The notes under the pieces were generated by a model. The model did not search any database and was not told the DNA's origin. It was given only the letters and a program-made list of their open reading frames with translations. A program made the translations under genes and the position numbers. Shown piece after piece: positions 12,105-24,800 of a stretch of 64,000 nucleotides of DNA (position 1 is the first letter of the stretch; every line of letters starts with the position of its first letter). Origin of the DNA: Branchinecta lynchi (lineage: Eukaryota > Arthropoda > Branchiopoda > Anostraca > Branchinectidae); assembly GCA_023053575.1 (NCBI GenBank), contig JAKZAP010000001.1:16384849-16448848 (forward strand), read 5' to 3'.

Positions 12105-15100
12105 ATGGGCAGCATAAGCAGGTCCTTCCTGTCAATTGGTCAGATTACGAGACTTATATCTAAACAAAATGTTGTCTTGTCTGGAGAATGTGGGCTAAAC
12201 AGACCTCTTTGGGCATTATCAGTGCGTCGGAAAACGAATTTCTCCTCCCCTCAAGATGCCACTGTGAGTCAGACAGCAAAGAAACCTTCGCCAATGGTGA
12301 ATGTCATCCTTGACGATGGTAATATTGCCCCTATGGCCATTGGTCAAGCGGCAAGGATGGCAAGATATAAAGAGAAGAAACTTATGCCTCTTGGTAAAGG
12401 CACTGATGGAATTGAAGCTTATAAATTTGTAACAGGCGCTGAATACTACCAGGCGGAAATGGAAAGAAAACGAGCAGCAAAGGACGAACATGAAACGAAG
12501 CATCATGAAAAACATTTAGTGATTAACTGTAAGATTGGCTCCCATGATTTAGAGCAAAAGGTTGATCATGTGAAGAAATGGTTGGGAAAAGAGTGCAAAA
12601 TTGATGTTGTGATAAACTTCGCAGAAATCGAGGAGTCTAAAGCGGTATGACACATATAAATTTTGTTTTCTTATTTTCCCTCAGGTGTGTCACTTTACAT
12701 TTGTTATGATTGCAGTAACACAAACATCCTGAAAACAGCCCACGTGCTTGTCTTGATCACAATGAATGATCAAGAGCCCTATCCAGGATCGGATCCAACA
12801 GTTAAATATTGTCTGTGGCACAGCTGGTGGACTCTTGACTCGTCTCAAGACGCCTTTTTTAAGGACTAGGACTTCTCTCACACCCGTCCTTCGCGGAGCA
12901 GGACTCGGACTCGTCTCGTCTCGAAATACGGCCGAGTCCAGGTGAACGTCTCGGCCCGGTATTCTAAAATAAAACGAAGTCTCTAGCAACCAATGAAAGA
13001 GATTGGCCAGTGGATGATGATGTCTCACCTTTTCTAGCAGTGTCAAACCATGTAATACCTTGGAGGACAAAGTAGAGCGTCTGATCGTACCACCCATAAA
13101 TTGTCTGTACCCCTCAACCCCCCCCCCCCCCCCTGGTGAGGTCAAATCCGTCTGGGACCCCAAAATGGGTCATCCTGAGCATATGACCTTTGCACCTTCT
13201 AAATTTCATCCCAATCGTGCTCCACTCGTTTGATCGAGGAACTATTTCGGGGAATTCCTGTGCCCCAACTGTGGTGGATCGGGTCTGATCCCCAAAATAT
13301 TTAATCTCCATATTACTGGATTTAGAGAAGTTACATCATGATGTAGTACCGCTCCACTCGTTTGACCCCTATGCGAGCCACAAAACGCCGGGGATTATCC
13401 CTCCTTTGTGGCCGAATAGACTCAGACATATACATGTTGCATCTCCGACATATCTTCTTCCGTCAATCAAGTTTGGCTGTAATCAGAGTATATCTGCCAA
13501 TTTCCGGGTCCACTTCTCGCTACCGAATCCGGTCCGGACGCCAAATAACGTATTTAGGCCGCATAAACAAGGTACGCTACTGTCCAACTTTCTTGTGAAC
13601 TTACACAATTTCTGCCCCTCCCCCCCCCCCCCCTCCTGACTCCCCCAGTCACTGCTGCAAGTGGTTCTGACAGTTTTAATGGCACTTGCCTTCCGGCCAA
13701 GTGCCATATACCGATCACTTTTCCGTCGGTCGATCGGTTAGTCCGGTGTTTGCGAGTTAGGGTACTTCCAGATGTGCTAGGACAATGAAACTTGGCAGGC
13801 ATATTAGGGACCCGACCAAACTAACTTGGAAATAGTCACTTACCCGATCCGACCATCGTTGGGGGGAGGGAGGCGAGCCGGAATCCGGAATTTAGTGACA
13901 TGCATAACTTACGAATGGGTGATCGGAATTTAATGAAACTTGACATTTGGAAAGACTGCATGTCTCAGATGTCCAGTTTCAAGTCCGGACCGAATCCGAT
14001 GAATGTGTGGGGGGAGTCGGAGGGGGGAACCGAAAATCATGTGACTCGCTTAGAGTCGAGCGATCGGGATGAAACTTGGTGGGAGGGACAAACATAAGCC
14101 CTAAGTACATCATTGACATAACTAGACCGGATTTCAGTGTGTGGCGAGTTGGAGGGGGATTCCGGAATTCCGGTGATACCGAGTTAAGTTACTTCCAGGT
14201 GGGCTAGGACAATGAGACTTGGCAGCCAAGTCAGGGATCCGACCAGATCAACCTGGAAATAGTCAACTTAGCGATCCGACCACCGTGGGGGAGTGGAGGG
14301 AGGGGGAATCCAGAATCTTGAGGAATGTGTAACTTTGGAACGGGTGATCGGATCTTAACGAGACTTGATATTTGGAAAGACCTCGTGCCTCGGATGACCC
14401 ATTTAAAGTCCGGACCGGATCCGATGAATGTGAGGGGGGGGGAGTCGGAGGGGGGAACCAGAAATCTTGTGACACGCTTAGAGTGGAGCGATTGGGATGA
14501 AACTTGGTTTGAAGGACAAGCACAAGCTCTAGATACGTCAGTGATAGAACCGGATCGGATTTGGCACTGTGGGTGAGTTGAAGAGTGGAGTCCGGAATTC
14601 CGGTTATCGCGATTAAGGTATTTCCTGATGTGCTAGAACGATGAAACTTGGCTTGAACATTAAACTTGACATGATTGGCTTAGAAATAGTCAGTTCCCCG
14701 ACCCAAACATCGGGGGGGGGGGAGTGGATGGAGGGGGAATCTGGAATCTTGAGGCATGTATAACTTTTGAACGAGTGGTCGGATCTTAACGAAACTTAAT
14801 ATTTGGAAAGAGCTCGTGTCTTGGAAGTCCCATTTTAAGTCCAGACCGGATCCGATGAATGCGGGGGGGGGGGGGGGGGGGGGGGGGGAATCTTGTGATA
14901 CGCTTAGAGTGTAGCGACTGGGATGCATCAGTGACAAAACCGGACAGGGTTCGGGCACTGCAAGATTAACCTGGAAATAGTCAACTTCTCGATCTGACTA
15001 TCGTGAGGGAGTGGAGGGAGGGGGAATCCGGAATCTTGAGGTATGTATAACTTCCGAACTGGTTATCTGATCAGCCTGAAACTTGATGTGCAGAAAGACG

Positions 15101-16008
15101 ACATATCTCGGATGTCCCTTTTCAGGTCCGAACCGGATCCGATGAAGGTGGGAGGGGGTCGGTGGGGGGAACCGGCCCTATGTACATCAGTGACAGAACC
15201 GGACCGGATTCGGGCACGGTGGGCACGTTGGAGGGGGGGGGATTCCAGTGATCGCAAGTTAAGGTACTTCCAGACGTGCTAGGACGATGAAACTTGGCTT
15301 GAACATTAGAGACTTGACACGATTGGCTTAGAAATCGTCAGTTCCCTGATCCGACCGTCGCAACTTAAATACATACTAACAAGCTTGCAAGAGCCATATG
15401 AGCTTATATCTCTTGTTATATATCTTAGTCTTCAGTTCACCACCCACAAAATAACACTGGAATCGGACACCGGTACGTAACTTACACATCAATCATTAAG
15501 AGATTCCCTTCAGTCAACTCCCCCAAAACTGGTCGGAGGGCAAGTCCCATTCAAGTTTTATTCCTTGCTACTGACCAGGATTTCAATTAAGATGCAGAGT
15601 TAATGAAAATCTTAAACAATAGCTGAATAAATCTGTGTTTCCGCACCAAAAATACGTCAGATCAGTGAGTTAACTCTCGCAAACGGTCATTTGGATATTT
15701 CAAAAACCGAGAAATGGGACGTCCTGCTCGGACGAACTTTGAAAATACCCGTGACAGTGACTATTCCCATTCATTCTTGATCTCCACTTCCATCTCCTAT
15801 TTTTTCATGTTTGTAGCACGATATTTTGCCGACAACACTGTGATTTTTGGTTGGCACTCAGATTTGGTTCACCCGATGTGCGGACGAGTCGACCGACAAA
15901 AGCATACAAAATTGTATTTCTTCTGTGTTTTCCAAAGCTTTGCGCCGACAAACAAGTGAACTTTCGTCGGGCTTCTTTCTCAAGACCTTTGAGGGGGGTC
16001 GCCGCCCC

Positions 16009-16039
<31 letters not shown>

Positions 16040-19000
16040 TAGTGACGCCCCTGACCGCGGGTCGCGTAGTGTTTGACGCTACCGGGCGCTTAGCGTTCGA
16101 CGCTTCCGAACTAAAGTGATATTTTATGCATTTGAAAGGATTGAACGTTCTTGTTCAAACAGTTGCAGGCGATGTTCATAATTACCGGGTTACCATGTAT
16201 ATGCTGATACCTGCTAGTGTTCAAAGAATAGTCAAGGCCGAAACATAATTAAGCATTTACTCCAGACCTTTCCACCTGAACAAGGTCTCTCCTTATCACA
16301 ACAAAGAACAAATAATCACAAGAACCTCCGTATCTCTGTAATACGACCATGCGAAGTCGAATATTTTCCTGATACCCTGCCCGATGCAAACGAGCGGAGG
16401 TTAGGAGCCGCGCCGAACATCAAAATTCGTACCTCTAAACACAACAAGAGCTACGAGCTCATATGGCACTTGTACGAGTAGGCTGTACAAGAAAGTAGAT
16501 GAGAACGTCACAAAATACACCCGCCATCCAAAAATGCGGTTCGGAAATAGAAATAGGATATTTAGTTTCACTCATTTCTGAGCAGTTCCGGCATCGTCTC
16601 GATTGTCTGTAGCAAATGCACATGACTGTTCAAACTTTCATCCCAATAAATCCATTTGTTTGATCCCTAGACGTGCTACACGATTTCCGGTACCCACTCA
16701 TCTCGACCTACCGTGGCCGAATCTGGTTCGGAATATAAAAAATCGACCACCTAAAGCATCTTCTTTTATACCATCTATCAAGTTTCACTCGAATCTGAGC
16801 ATTTTTGGAAAGTTCCGGTACCCCCCCCCCCCCTCCCACCAACGTTGTCGGAGCCGGTTCGGGCCCAATCTCTTAATTCCCTGTTCCTGTCCATCAAGTT
16901 TTACTGAAATTGGAGCTTAGCCTATCTGCAAGTTTCCAGTACCCCCCCCCCCCCCCCTACCTTGGCGGAATTCGGCCCGGACGCCAAATAACAAATCTAG
17001 GCCGCATAAACTCGACACTGTCGAATTTGCATCTCATTCGGTCCATCCGTTTGGTTTTTGTGCATGTCAAAAGTCCCCCCACCCCCAATTCCCCTAATCG
17101 TGGTCGCATATGGTTCGAACGCATGTTTTACATGTCGAGGCCATCGATTCGTATCACCCATAAAGTTTCACTCGAATCAGACCACTCGTTTGCAATTTAT
17201 AGAAGTCAATTTCCATATTTCTCTTCTCGTGCTCCCCAAAAAATGCTCGGATCTAGGAATGGAAGTTTCCGGGGGTATGTTGTGTCAGGTTCTTAAGTCA
17301 ATATAATTCGGGTCGCTAATATGCCTGCAAAGTTTCGTTGTCGTTTTACATCTGGAACTATTCTAACTCACGACTACCGGAATTCCAGGAAACCCCTCCA
17401 ACTCCCCCCACAGAGCCCCGAAACCATCTGGCTCCTTCAATTTCATCTAGGCCTAATACTTGTTCCATCCATTAAGTTTCGTCCCAATCCCTCTGCTTTT
17501 AGAGTTTCTCGAGTTCCCCCCCCCCCCTCCATCCCCACAGGTATCGGACCCGACCCGGACGTGACACTGAACATCCGAGGCGATAGCTCACCAGACAAGT
17601 TTCATTCAAATCCGATCACCCGTTCAAAAGTTATGCACGCCACTAGATTCCGGACTCCCCATCCACCCACTCCCCCCACGATGGTCGGGTCGGGGAAACG
17701 GCTGTTCTCAAGTCAATATGTTCGGATCCCTGACATACCTGCCAAGTTTCATCGCCCTAGGACATCAGGAAGTATGCCGAACTCGCGGGATCGCTAGAAA
17801 TCCGGACCCCGACCCCAACTCCCCCACAGTGCCCTGATCCGGTCCGGTTATGTCAATGACGTGTCTAGGACTTGTGCTTGTTTTTCCTACCAAGTTTCAT
17901 CCCGATCCCTCCACTCTAAGCGTTTCTCAAAATTTCCGGTTCCCTCCTCCAATCCCCCCAGTGTCATCGGATCCACCCGGATTTAAAGTGGGATGTCTGA
18001 GACACGAGGTCATCCTAAATATAAAATTTCATCAAGATCCGATCACCCGTTCAAAAGTTATACACGCCACTAGATTCCGGACTCCCCATCCATCCACTCC
18101 CCCCAGTATGGTCGGATTGGGGAAACGGCTGTTCTCAAGTGAACCTGTTCGGGTCCCTGACATACCTGCCAAGTTTCATCGCCCTAGCACATCAGGAAGT
18201 ATGCCGAACTCGCGGGATCGCTAGAAATCCGGACCCCCCCTCCCCCCCCCAACTCCCCCAGAGTGCCTAGATCTGGTCCGCTTATATCAATGACGTATCT
18301 AGGACTTGTGCTTGTTCTTCCCACCAAGTTTCATCCCGATCCCTCCACTCTAGGCGTTTCTCAAGATTTCCGGTTCCCTCCTCCAACTCCCCCCAGTGTC
18401 ATCGGATCCGGTCCGGATCTATAGTGGGACGTCTGAGACACGAGGTCATCCTAAATATAAAATTTCATCAAGATCCGATGACTCGTTCGCAAGATAAAAA
18501 TACCTCAAATTTTGGCTTCCCCCTCCCTCCACTCCCCCCCCCCCCCCCCAGATGGTCGAATCGGGGAATTGACGATTTCCTATTTAATCTGGTCGGGTCC
18601 CAGAGATGCCTGTAAATTTCCATCGTCTCAGCACATCAGGAAGCACGGAACTCGCGGGATCACTACAAATTCGGACTTCTCCCCCCCCCCAACTCCCCCA
18701 AAGTGAGCGGACCCGTTCCGGTTATATCAGCCATGTATCTAGGACTTGTGCTTGTACTTTCCACCAAGTTTCATCCGGATCCCTCCACTCTAAGTGTTTT
18801 TCAAGATTTCCGGTTTCCCCCTCCAACATCCCCCAATGTCACCGGATCCGGTTTGGATTTAAAATGGAGGGTCTGAGACACGAATTCCTTCCATATATCA
18901 AGTTTCATTAAGATCCGATAGCCCGTTCGTAAGCTAAAAATATCTAATTTTTCCTCATTTTTCCGGATTCCCCCTCCCTCCACTCCCCTCCAGATGGTCG

Positions 19001-21298
19001 GATCGGGGAAGCGAGTATTTCTAATTTAATCTGGTCCAGTTCCTGATATGCCTGCCAAGTTTCATCGTCCTAGCTTATCTGGAAGTGCCCGAACTAGAAA
19101 AACCGGGACTGACAGACCGACTGACGGACAGAAATTACAATCGCTATATGGCACTTGAGTAAGCTCAAGTGCCATAAAAATCACAGTAGAGCCCCGGGGA
19201 AGAATTTCGAAACTAAAAATCGATTGGTTGTCTAGCATTGTGACGTAACGGGTGACGCGCTCCTACAGCTTTCCTCTGATATGCGCAGCGGCGAAGAGGG
19301 AAGTGGACGGGTATCAAAAGGCTCCGCACAGTTTTCTCGGAGGTATCCATAGTCGCTGCATTGGATCAAAGACGGAGGTTCTGTTTGATTATTTGTTGCC
19401 ACAGCGTAGTGGCAGCATGAAAACCGGCCAAGTGCCATATAGCGATCGCAATTTCTGTCCGTCCGTCGGTCTGTCCAGGTTTTGCTAGTTCGGGCACCTC
19501 CGCATAAGCTAGGACGATGAAACTTGGCAGGCATATCAGGGACCCCAAAAGATTAAGTTGGAAATAGTCACTTCACTGATTTGAGCATCGTGGGGGGAGT
19601 GGAGGGAGGGGAATCCGAAATCTAGAGGTATTTATAACCTTTGAACGGGTGATCGGATCTTAATGAAACTTGATATTTGGAAAGACCTTGTGTTTCCGAA
19701 GACCTGCTTAATATACGGACCGGATCCGGCGACTTTGGGGGGAGCTGGAGGGGGGGGGGACCGGAAATCTTGGAAAACCCTTAGAGTGGACGGATCGGGA
19801 TGACATTTGGTGGGTAGATCAAGCACAAGTCCTAGATATATTGTTGACATAACCGGACTGGATTCGAGCACTGGGGGGGGGGGGGGGCGGAATTCCGGTG
19901 ATCCCGCTAATTCGTACTTCCGGATGTGCTAGGACAATGAAACTTCGCAGGCATATCAGGGACCTTAAATGATTAAGCTGGAAATAGTCACTTCCCCGAT
20001 CCGAGCATCGTAGGGAGAGTGGAGGGATGGGGAATCGCGAATCTTGAGGTATTTATAATTTTCGAACGGGTGATCGAATAGCAGTGAAATTGGATATTTG
20101 GAGAGATCTTGTGCCTCAGACGACCCATTTAAAATCCGGACCGGACCCGGTGACTTTGGGGGGGGGGGGGGGCTGGAGGGGGAAACCGGAAATTTTGGTA
20201 AACACTTAGAGTGGACGGATTGGGACGAAACTTGGTGGGAAGAAATTGCTCAAGTCCTAGATACGTCGGCGGAATTCGGTGATCCCGCGAGTTTGGTACT
20301 AGGACGATGAAATTTGGTAGGCGTATCAGGGACCCGAACAGACTGCCTTGGGAATAGTTGTTTCTCCGATCCGACCATCTTGGGGAGCGTGGAGGGATGG
20401 GGAATCCGGAATCTAGTGGCATGCATAACTTTTGAACGGGTGATCGGATTTGAATGAAACTTGGCAAGTGGAAAGAGCTATCGTCTCAGATGTTCCGTGT
20501 GAAGTCTGGACCAGATCCGATACTTGTAGGGGGGGGGGGGGGGGTTGGAGGGGTCCACCGGGAATTTCGTGAAACGCTTTGAGTCGAGGGATTGGGATAG
20601 AATTTGGTAAGAAAACAAGTATAGCCCTGTAGACACGTTCTTGATAGAACCAGATCTTACCGGGGCTCTTTGGGGGAGTTAGAGGAGGTTTCCTGGAATA
20701 CCAGTGATCGCGAGCTATGATGAGTCATATGCCCTAAATGACATATTTTAGGGTTCGGACCGAATCTGAGCACGGTGCTCGAGCGATCTCCCGAAAAATG
20801 CTCAGATTCGAGTGAAACTTGATAGGCGGTAAGAGAAGATGCTTTAGATGATTAATTTATGTTTCCGAACCAGATTCGGCCGTGGCAGGGGGAGTTGGAG
20901 GGGGGGGGGGGGTACCGGAAATAGTGTGGCACGTTTAGGAATCAAACGAGTGGATCTAAACTTAAAAGGTAGACAGGTAATATGCCCTAGATTATCCGAC
21001 GCAATGCCAGAAATACTCAGACTCGAGTGAAACTAGATATCCTATTTCTAGGTCCGAACCTAGGGAGGTTGAAGGTGGTATTTTGTGACATTCTCATCTA
21101 CTTTCTTGCATCACCTACTCGTAACAAGTGCCATATGAGCTCGTAGCTCTTGTTCTGAACAGTATGTAAATATGTCTCTTTTTTCAGGAAGCCTTGTACA
21201 CCCAGATGGAAGATGCGCTCAAGACCGAAGGTAGATTCCTTCAGAAAAGGGTCAAACAGAACGCACTTCGTTTCCATATCATGCCAGTGAAAAAGTAA
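12105..21298 (+). CDS. MTIF3: Mitochondrial translation initiation factor IF-3 (two coding exons)
   Basis: Joined exons 12105-12644 and 21188-21298 encode 216 residues. IF-3 binds the small mitoribosomal subunit, keeps it apart from the large one and helps place the initiator tRNA. Residues 1-60 are basic and hydroxylated with few acids, like a mitochondrial targeting peptide. The N-domain begins near residue 64 (VNVILDDG, then IGQAARMARYKEK). A charged helical linker with EMERKRAAKDEHETKHHEKH follows near 118-136. The C-domain runs from about 138 to the end (KIGSHDLEQKVDHVKKWL, IDVVINFAEI, RFLQKRVKQNALRFHIMP). Acceptor TGTTACAG precedes the exon at 12099, so a 5' non-coding exon exists upstream; the ATG at 12105 is the first in frame. 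Intron 12645-21187 is phase 0, with donor GCG/GTATGA and acceptor TTTTTTCAG. It is packed with repeats. The downstream neighbour GTF3A is convergent. Confidence 0.9.
13090..13660 (-). mobile_element. Fragment of repeat family A, minus orientation
   Basis: It contains ATTTCATCCCAATCGTGCTC, the reverse form of the family A GATGAAACTT block, and CCGGACGCCAAATAACG / AGGCCGCATAAAC blocks shared with 16970-17010. Poly-C tracts lie near 13120 and 13625. It abuts the hairpin end of the next copy. Confidence 0.5.
13679..15417 (+). mobile_element. Repeat family A, copy 1 (hairpin end to CTCTTGTT end)
   Basis: It starts with a hairpin (ATGGCACTTG, loop, CAAGTGCCAT at 13679-13707), followed by GATCACTTTTCCGTCGGTCG, then tandem units of about 430 bp. 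Each unit has GATGAAACTTGGCAGG, an AATCCGGAATCTTGAGG block and a G-rich tract. It ends with CAAGAGCCATATGAGCTT ... CTCTTGTT at 15388-15417. A run of about 26 G lies at 14863-14888. No protein is encoded. It sits inside the MTIF3 intron. Confidence 0.7.
15418..16442. other. MTIF3 intron segment without recognised elements
   Basis: Mostly unassigned sequence. A run of 30 C at 16010-16039 is followed by CTAGTGACGCCCCTG, the sequence seen at the ends of poly-C MITEs in this window. Confidence 0.4.
16443..19180 (-). mobile_element. Repeat family A, copy 2 (reverse orientation)
   Basis: It begins AACAAGAGCTACGAGCTC followed by ATATGGCACTTG, and ends with a 12-bp-stem hairpin (ATGGCACTTGAG, TAAG, CTCAAGTGCCAT at 19148-19175) and AAAAA. 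Between them lie at least five units in reverse orientation (CCAAGTTTCATCC). It holds long C tracts and is inverted relative to copies 1 and 3. It is the longest uninterrupted copy in the window. Confidence 0.72.
19427..21154 (+). mobile_element. Repeat family A, copy 3
   Basis: The left end keeps only half of the hairpin (GGCCAAGTGCCATATAGCG), followed by a TCTGTCCGTCCGTCGGTCTG tract and tandem units. The right end is CAAGTGCCATATGAGCTC ... CTCTTGTT, 33 bp before the last MTIF3 exon. Confidence 0.68.
21188..21298 (+). CDS. MTIF3: MTIF3 terminal coding exon
   Basis: Thirty-six codons plus TAA follow a strong TTTTTTCAG acceptor: EALYTQMEDALKTEGRF then LQKRVKQNALRFHIMPVKK. This is the end of the IF-3 C-domain. 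It joins in phase 0 to the exon ending at 12644. It lies directly after a complete copy of repeat family A. Confidence 0.88.
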   Translation, partial: EALYTQMEDALKTEGRFLQKRVKQNALRFHIMPVKK

Positions 21299-21561
21299 CT
21301 ATTATTGTCCTTATCCCAGTTATATATTTCGATCGAACACTTCAGTATGGATTCATGAGGGACAACGTAATTTTGGTAAACTTGTAACATGGGTTCATCT
21401 ATGCCTACAATTAAACCGTCACAATTATTCTCATAGGACCCAATGGATGGAAATAATGAAGGGATAGTGTAATAGTTGTGTAGCCCCAGCAGAGCTGAAT
21501 ACAGGTAACCGTGTTACACTCCACTTTATGGCATTCGAAAAATATACCAACTCGGATAGCG
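21299..21561. other. Intergenic gap between convergent MTIF3 and GTF3A
   Basis: 263 bp separate the two stop codons. Both 3' UTRs must lie here and may overlap. No clear AATAAA was seen on either strand. Confidence 0.6.
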
Positions 21562-21810
21562 CTAAAGACTTCGGTCCGTGTCGCTGCCACTCCATTCAGA
21601 AACACTCAGGCGCACGAACTGGTTGTTTATTAGCTTCTGGTTATCACTGTAGCTAAGTTCCAAGCCTGTTAGGAGTGAGAGCATGCTCTTTCTGGGAGGT
21701 TTGGTTTCACCCCTATCTTTTCTCGTGGTTTTATTCTGGTACTTCCGTGGCGTTGTTGATTTGGGCACGTAGTTGGGATCGTGTATTCTTGCATGTCGTC
21801 GAAGCCGAGA
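21562..21810 (-). CDS. GTF3A: GTF3A last exon: end of finger 9 and C-terminal tail
   Basis: Acceptor TTTCTCTAG precedes SRLRRHARIHD, which completes finger 9 begun in the previous exon. A basic linker (PRKYQNKTTRKDRGETKPPRK) leads to SMLSLLTGLELSY and a serine-rich end. 82 codons plus stop. Confidence 0.88.
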   Translation of the reverse strand, partial: SRLRRHARIHDPNYVPKSTTPRKYQNKTTRKDRGETKPPRKSMLSLLTGLELSYSDNQKLINNQFVRLSVSEWSGSDTDRSL

Positions 21811-24800
21811 CTAGAGAAACAAAATTCAGGGTGAGAAGATTGGACCGCACGAGATACATCTAGTTCTTCGGGCGGTTTGCCTCACAGCATGGTCCACCAA
21901 CTGAATGTTTTTCGTTTGAGCTTGTTACAATCCGCGGTTTTGAAACGTTCTTGAAGGAGATAACCGCACTTCAACAGTTTCATTCGCAGCCTCAAATGCA
22001 ATGACGTCGCACTCAGGGTCTTATAAGCACGCAAAGTTAAGCTGCCACCCCCTCTTGCGACTAACACTTGACCTATCTGTATTGTTTCTCTTCGAGACTA
22101 GCTCTAAGCGGCAAGAGCTAGCAATTAGCGACTTCGCGCTGCGTTTATGCCATCACTCAGTCTCGAAAATAAGCATCGCAACTCTCATCAAGAAAAAGCC
22201 AAAGCAGTTATATTTCCTCGAAGCATTTTCTGTGTTTTCTCTCGAAGAAGGGACGCGAGACTCAGAAAAGTTTCAGGACTCGATATTCGCCGACTTCGTC
22301 CGCGTTTCTAGCACAGCAGAAATACACATGTTCCTCCAGCTCAAGCTTGTTGCGCTAAACGAACATGTCAGCTGGTTTTACTCGAGCGATATTTGGGGCC
22401 TTCTTGGCAAAGGTCCTCTTCAGTCTAAAGCTAGAAAAGTTAATAGTGTGTTCAAAACAGCAGAACTAGTTAAGTTACGGATTGTCAAGTAGCCCGTCGC
22501 GGGCGGAGACGGTTTACCTTGCAAGAGAAGCTTTTGCCGCAACCTTCGAACGGACATGTGTCTCGTATCCCCAGATGCACGTGCGAGTAATGGACTTTCA
22601 GCTCCGTCTCTCGGAAGTAGGACCTACAGCGGGAAGGATAATCAGCACACGGAAGTAGAAAAAGACAGTCTGGTCGGCTCTCCACGATGAATTACCAATG
22701 GTGCTCTAGTACGGACTTAGTCCATAGCCTACCAACGCTAGAATCAGCAGCTTACATAAAATCCAATTTGACAAAGATCTGCCAAGGTTTGTCCCAAAAA
22801 GGAATGACGATCCGCTGTAATAACCGGCTTGCTGTCGTTTATGATACTCTATTTGACAAAATCCAAAACACGCCAGTGAACCTGGAAGAACGAGAAACGT
22901 CGCCCCAACGATGACTCTAAGTTATATGTCAACCAATCACCGGCGTTGGTTCGGAACATTGTGGTGACGCTCCCGGCTCTTCCGCTATGTACACGGCGAT
23001 TGTTCATCGGGACGAAGAATTAGTGAGTCTGGGAAGTAGTGTTTCTATGAGGGGTGCAAGCGCCTGCACGGATGATTCTTGTTCGGGAACTTGGGAAACA
23101 TTTCCGAGTGGAGGGCTCCGTTGGATGTTATGTCCCCTCATCGATCATGATGCGAGTTTTCGCGGTGATGCCATCCAGATCACTTCCGCGTGAGTAGCTC
23201 AGCGGGCGACGTCACCATCCAGCTGGACGGGTGTCTCCCGTTCAACGACGCTCCTCGAGCTCTGTTGACATCTTCCTCTGTCTCAAACCCGCCGTCGTGT
23301 GAACGGCATCATCCAGTGACATGTTCGCGTGGATGGCATCAATCTTCTGTCGAGCTTAACAGCCATTCACGCAAAAGTGCCACCCTTGTCAGTTCTAGAG
23401 TATCACGTAGGAAATACCAACATCACTTCCTGGCGGAATACCAACATTAGTTCCTGGCGGCTATAGACAAAAAAGTTACCTATTGCAGTTGTCTACAGGG
23501 CACATGAACTTCTCTCTGTTGTCTAGATGCAGTAGGACGTGGTTTCTCAGATTCCCTTTACTCTTGAAAGAAGCGTTACAATCGGCACAGGTGTAGCCTA
23601 GAAAATAAATACAGATCTTTAAAAAATTGAGCCAAATCGAAATTCCCACAAGATCGGATAGCCAACTACATAAAGGTAACAGAAAAAGTATATCCATATA
23701 ACTTGTATAAGTTCCATTCACGGATTAACTCGCAGGTGCAGCCTACATATATTTGTTTTTGGGATCCCAAAACGTAAGTGGAGGGATACCTATGACATCG
23801 CAAAAGTTGTCCGTCTGTCCGTCCGTCCGTCTGTAAGCACGATAACTCTCGAAGGGAATGAGATATTTTGATGAAACTTGGTGAGGAGGTTCGTTGGGTC
23901 GTCGGACCAGTCAAGTTCGTAGATGGGCTTTGTAGCTCTACATTTAGGGGTGGGGGAGGGGAGGGGATTGAAATTAAGGGACAAACAAAATATTTTGAAA
24001 CAGCTAATGTGATAGTCGATTATGGGGTAAGAAGACATGCTGAACACGATGGTGAAAATCATTTTGTCATCGGACAAGTAGTTCGCCCGGAATCCGGCCA
24101 AAACCGGAAAGTTTGTTGAAAGTAAAAGTTTTATTTGAAGTTGATTAGATGTTCGATTTAGAGGTAGGAAGACATGCTGAAGACGATGGTGAAAATTATT
24201 TTCTCGACGGACAAGTATTTCGTCCGGAATCCGGCCCAAACCGGAAAGTTTGTTGAAAGTAAAAGTTTTATTTGAAATTGATTAGATGTTCGATTTAGGG
24301 GTAGGAAGACATGCTGAAGACGATGGTGAAAACTATTTTCTCGATGGACAAGTATTTCGCCCGGAATCCGGCCCAAACCGGAAAGTTTGTTGAAAGTAAA
24401 AGTTTTATTTGAAGTTGATTAAATGTTCGATTTAGAGGTAGGGAGACATGCTGAAGACGATGGTGAAAACTATTTTCTCGACGGACAAGTATTTCGACCG
24501 GAATCCGGCCCAAACCGGAAAGTTTGTCAAAATTAAAAGTTTAATTTGGAGTTGATTGGATGTTCTATTTAGGGCAAGAAGACATGCTGAACACTTATGT
24601 GAAAACAAGTTTCTACCCGGACATGTAGTTCGTCCGGAATCCGGACAAAACCGGAAAACTGTTGGAAGTCAAAGTTTTATTTCTAGTTGATTAGATAAGC
24701 GATTTAGGGGTAAGAAGAGATGCTGAGTCCCTGTGTGACAATCGTATTTTACCCGGACATATAGTTCGACCGGAATCCGGCTGGAATCGGAAAATTTGTT

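Noticed and set aside
16603..18911. Chain of proline-rich frames of 60-160 codons
   Set aside because: They are translations of repeat family A units and recur in every copy with no conserved start or frame.
22001..22492. 163-codon + strand frame
   Set aside because: It lies in a GTF3A intron, shares a segment with a dispersed repeat, and has no recognisable domain.
23790..24513. Repeated - strand frames beginning MGRIPxEILVRRE
   Set aside because: They are readings of the 137-bp tandem unit, open because 137-bp units differ little; no sign of coding selection can be claimed.
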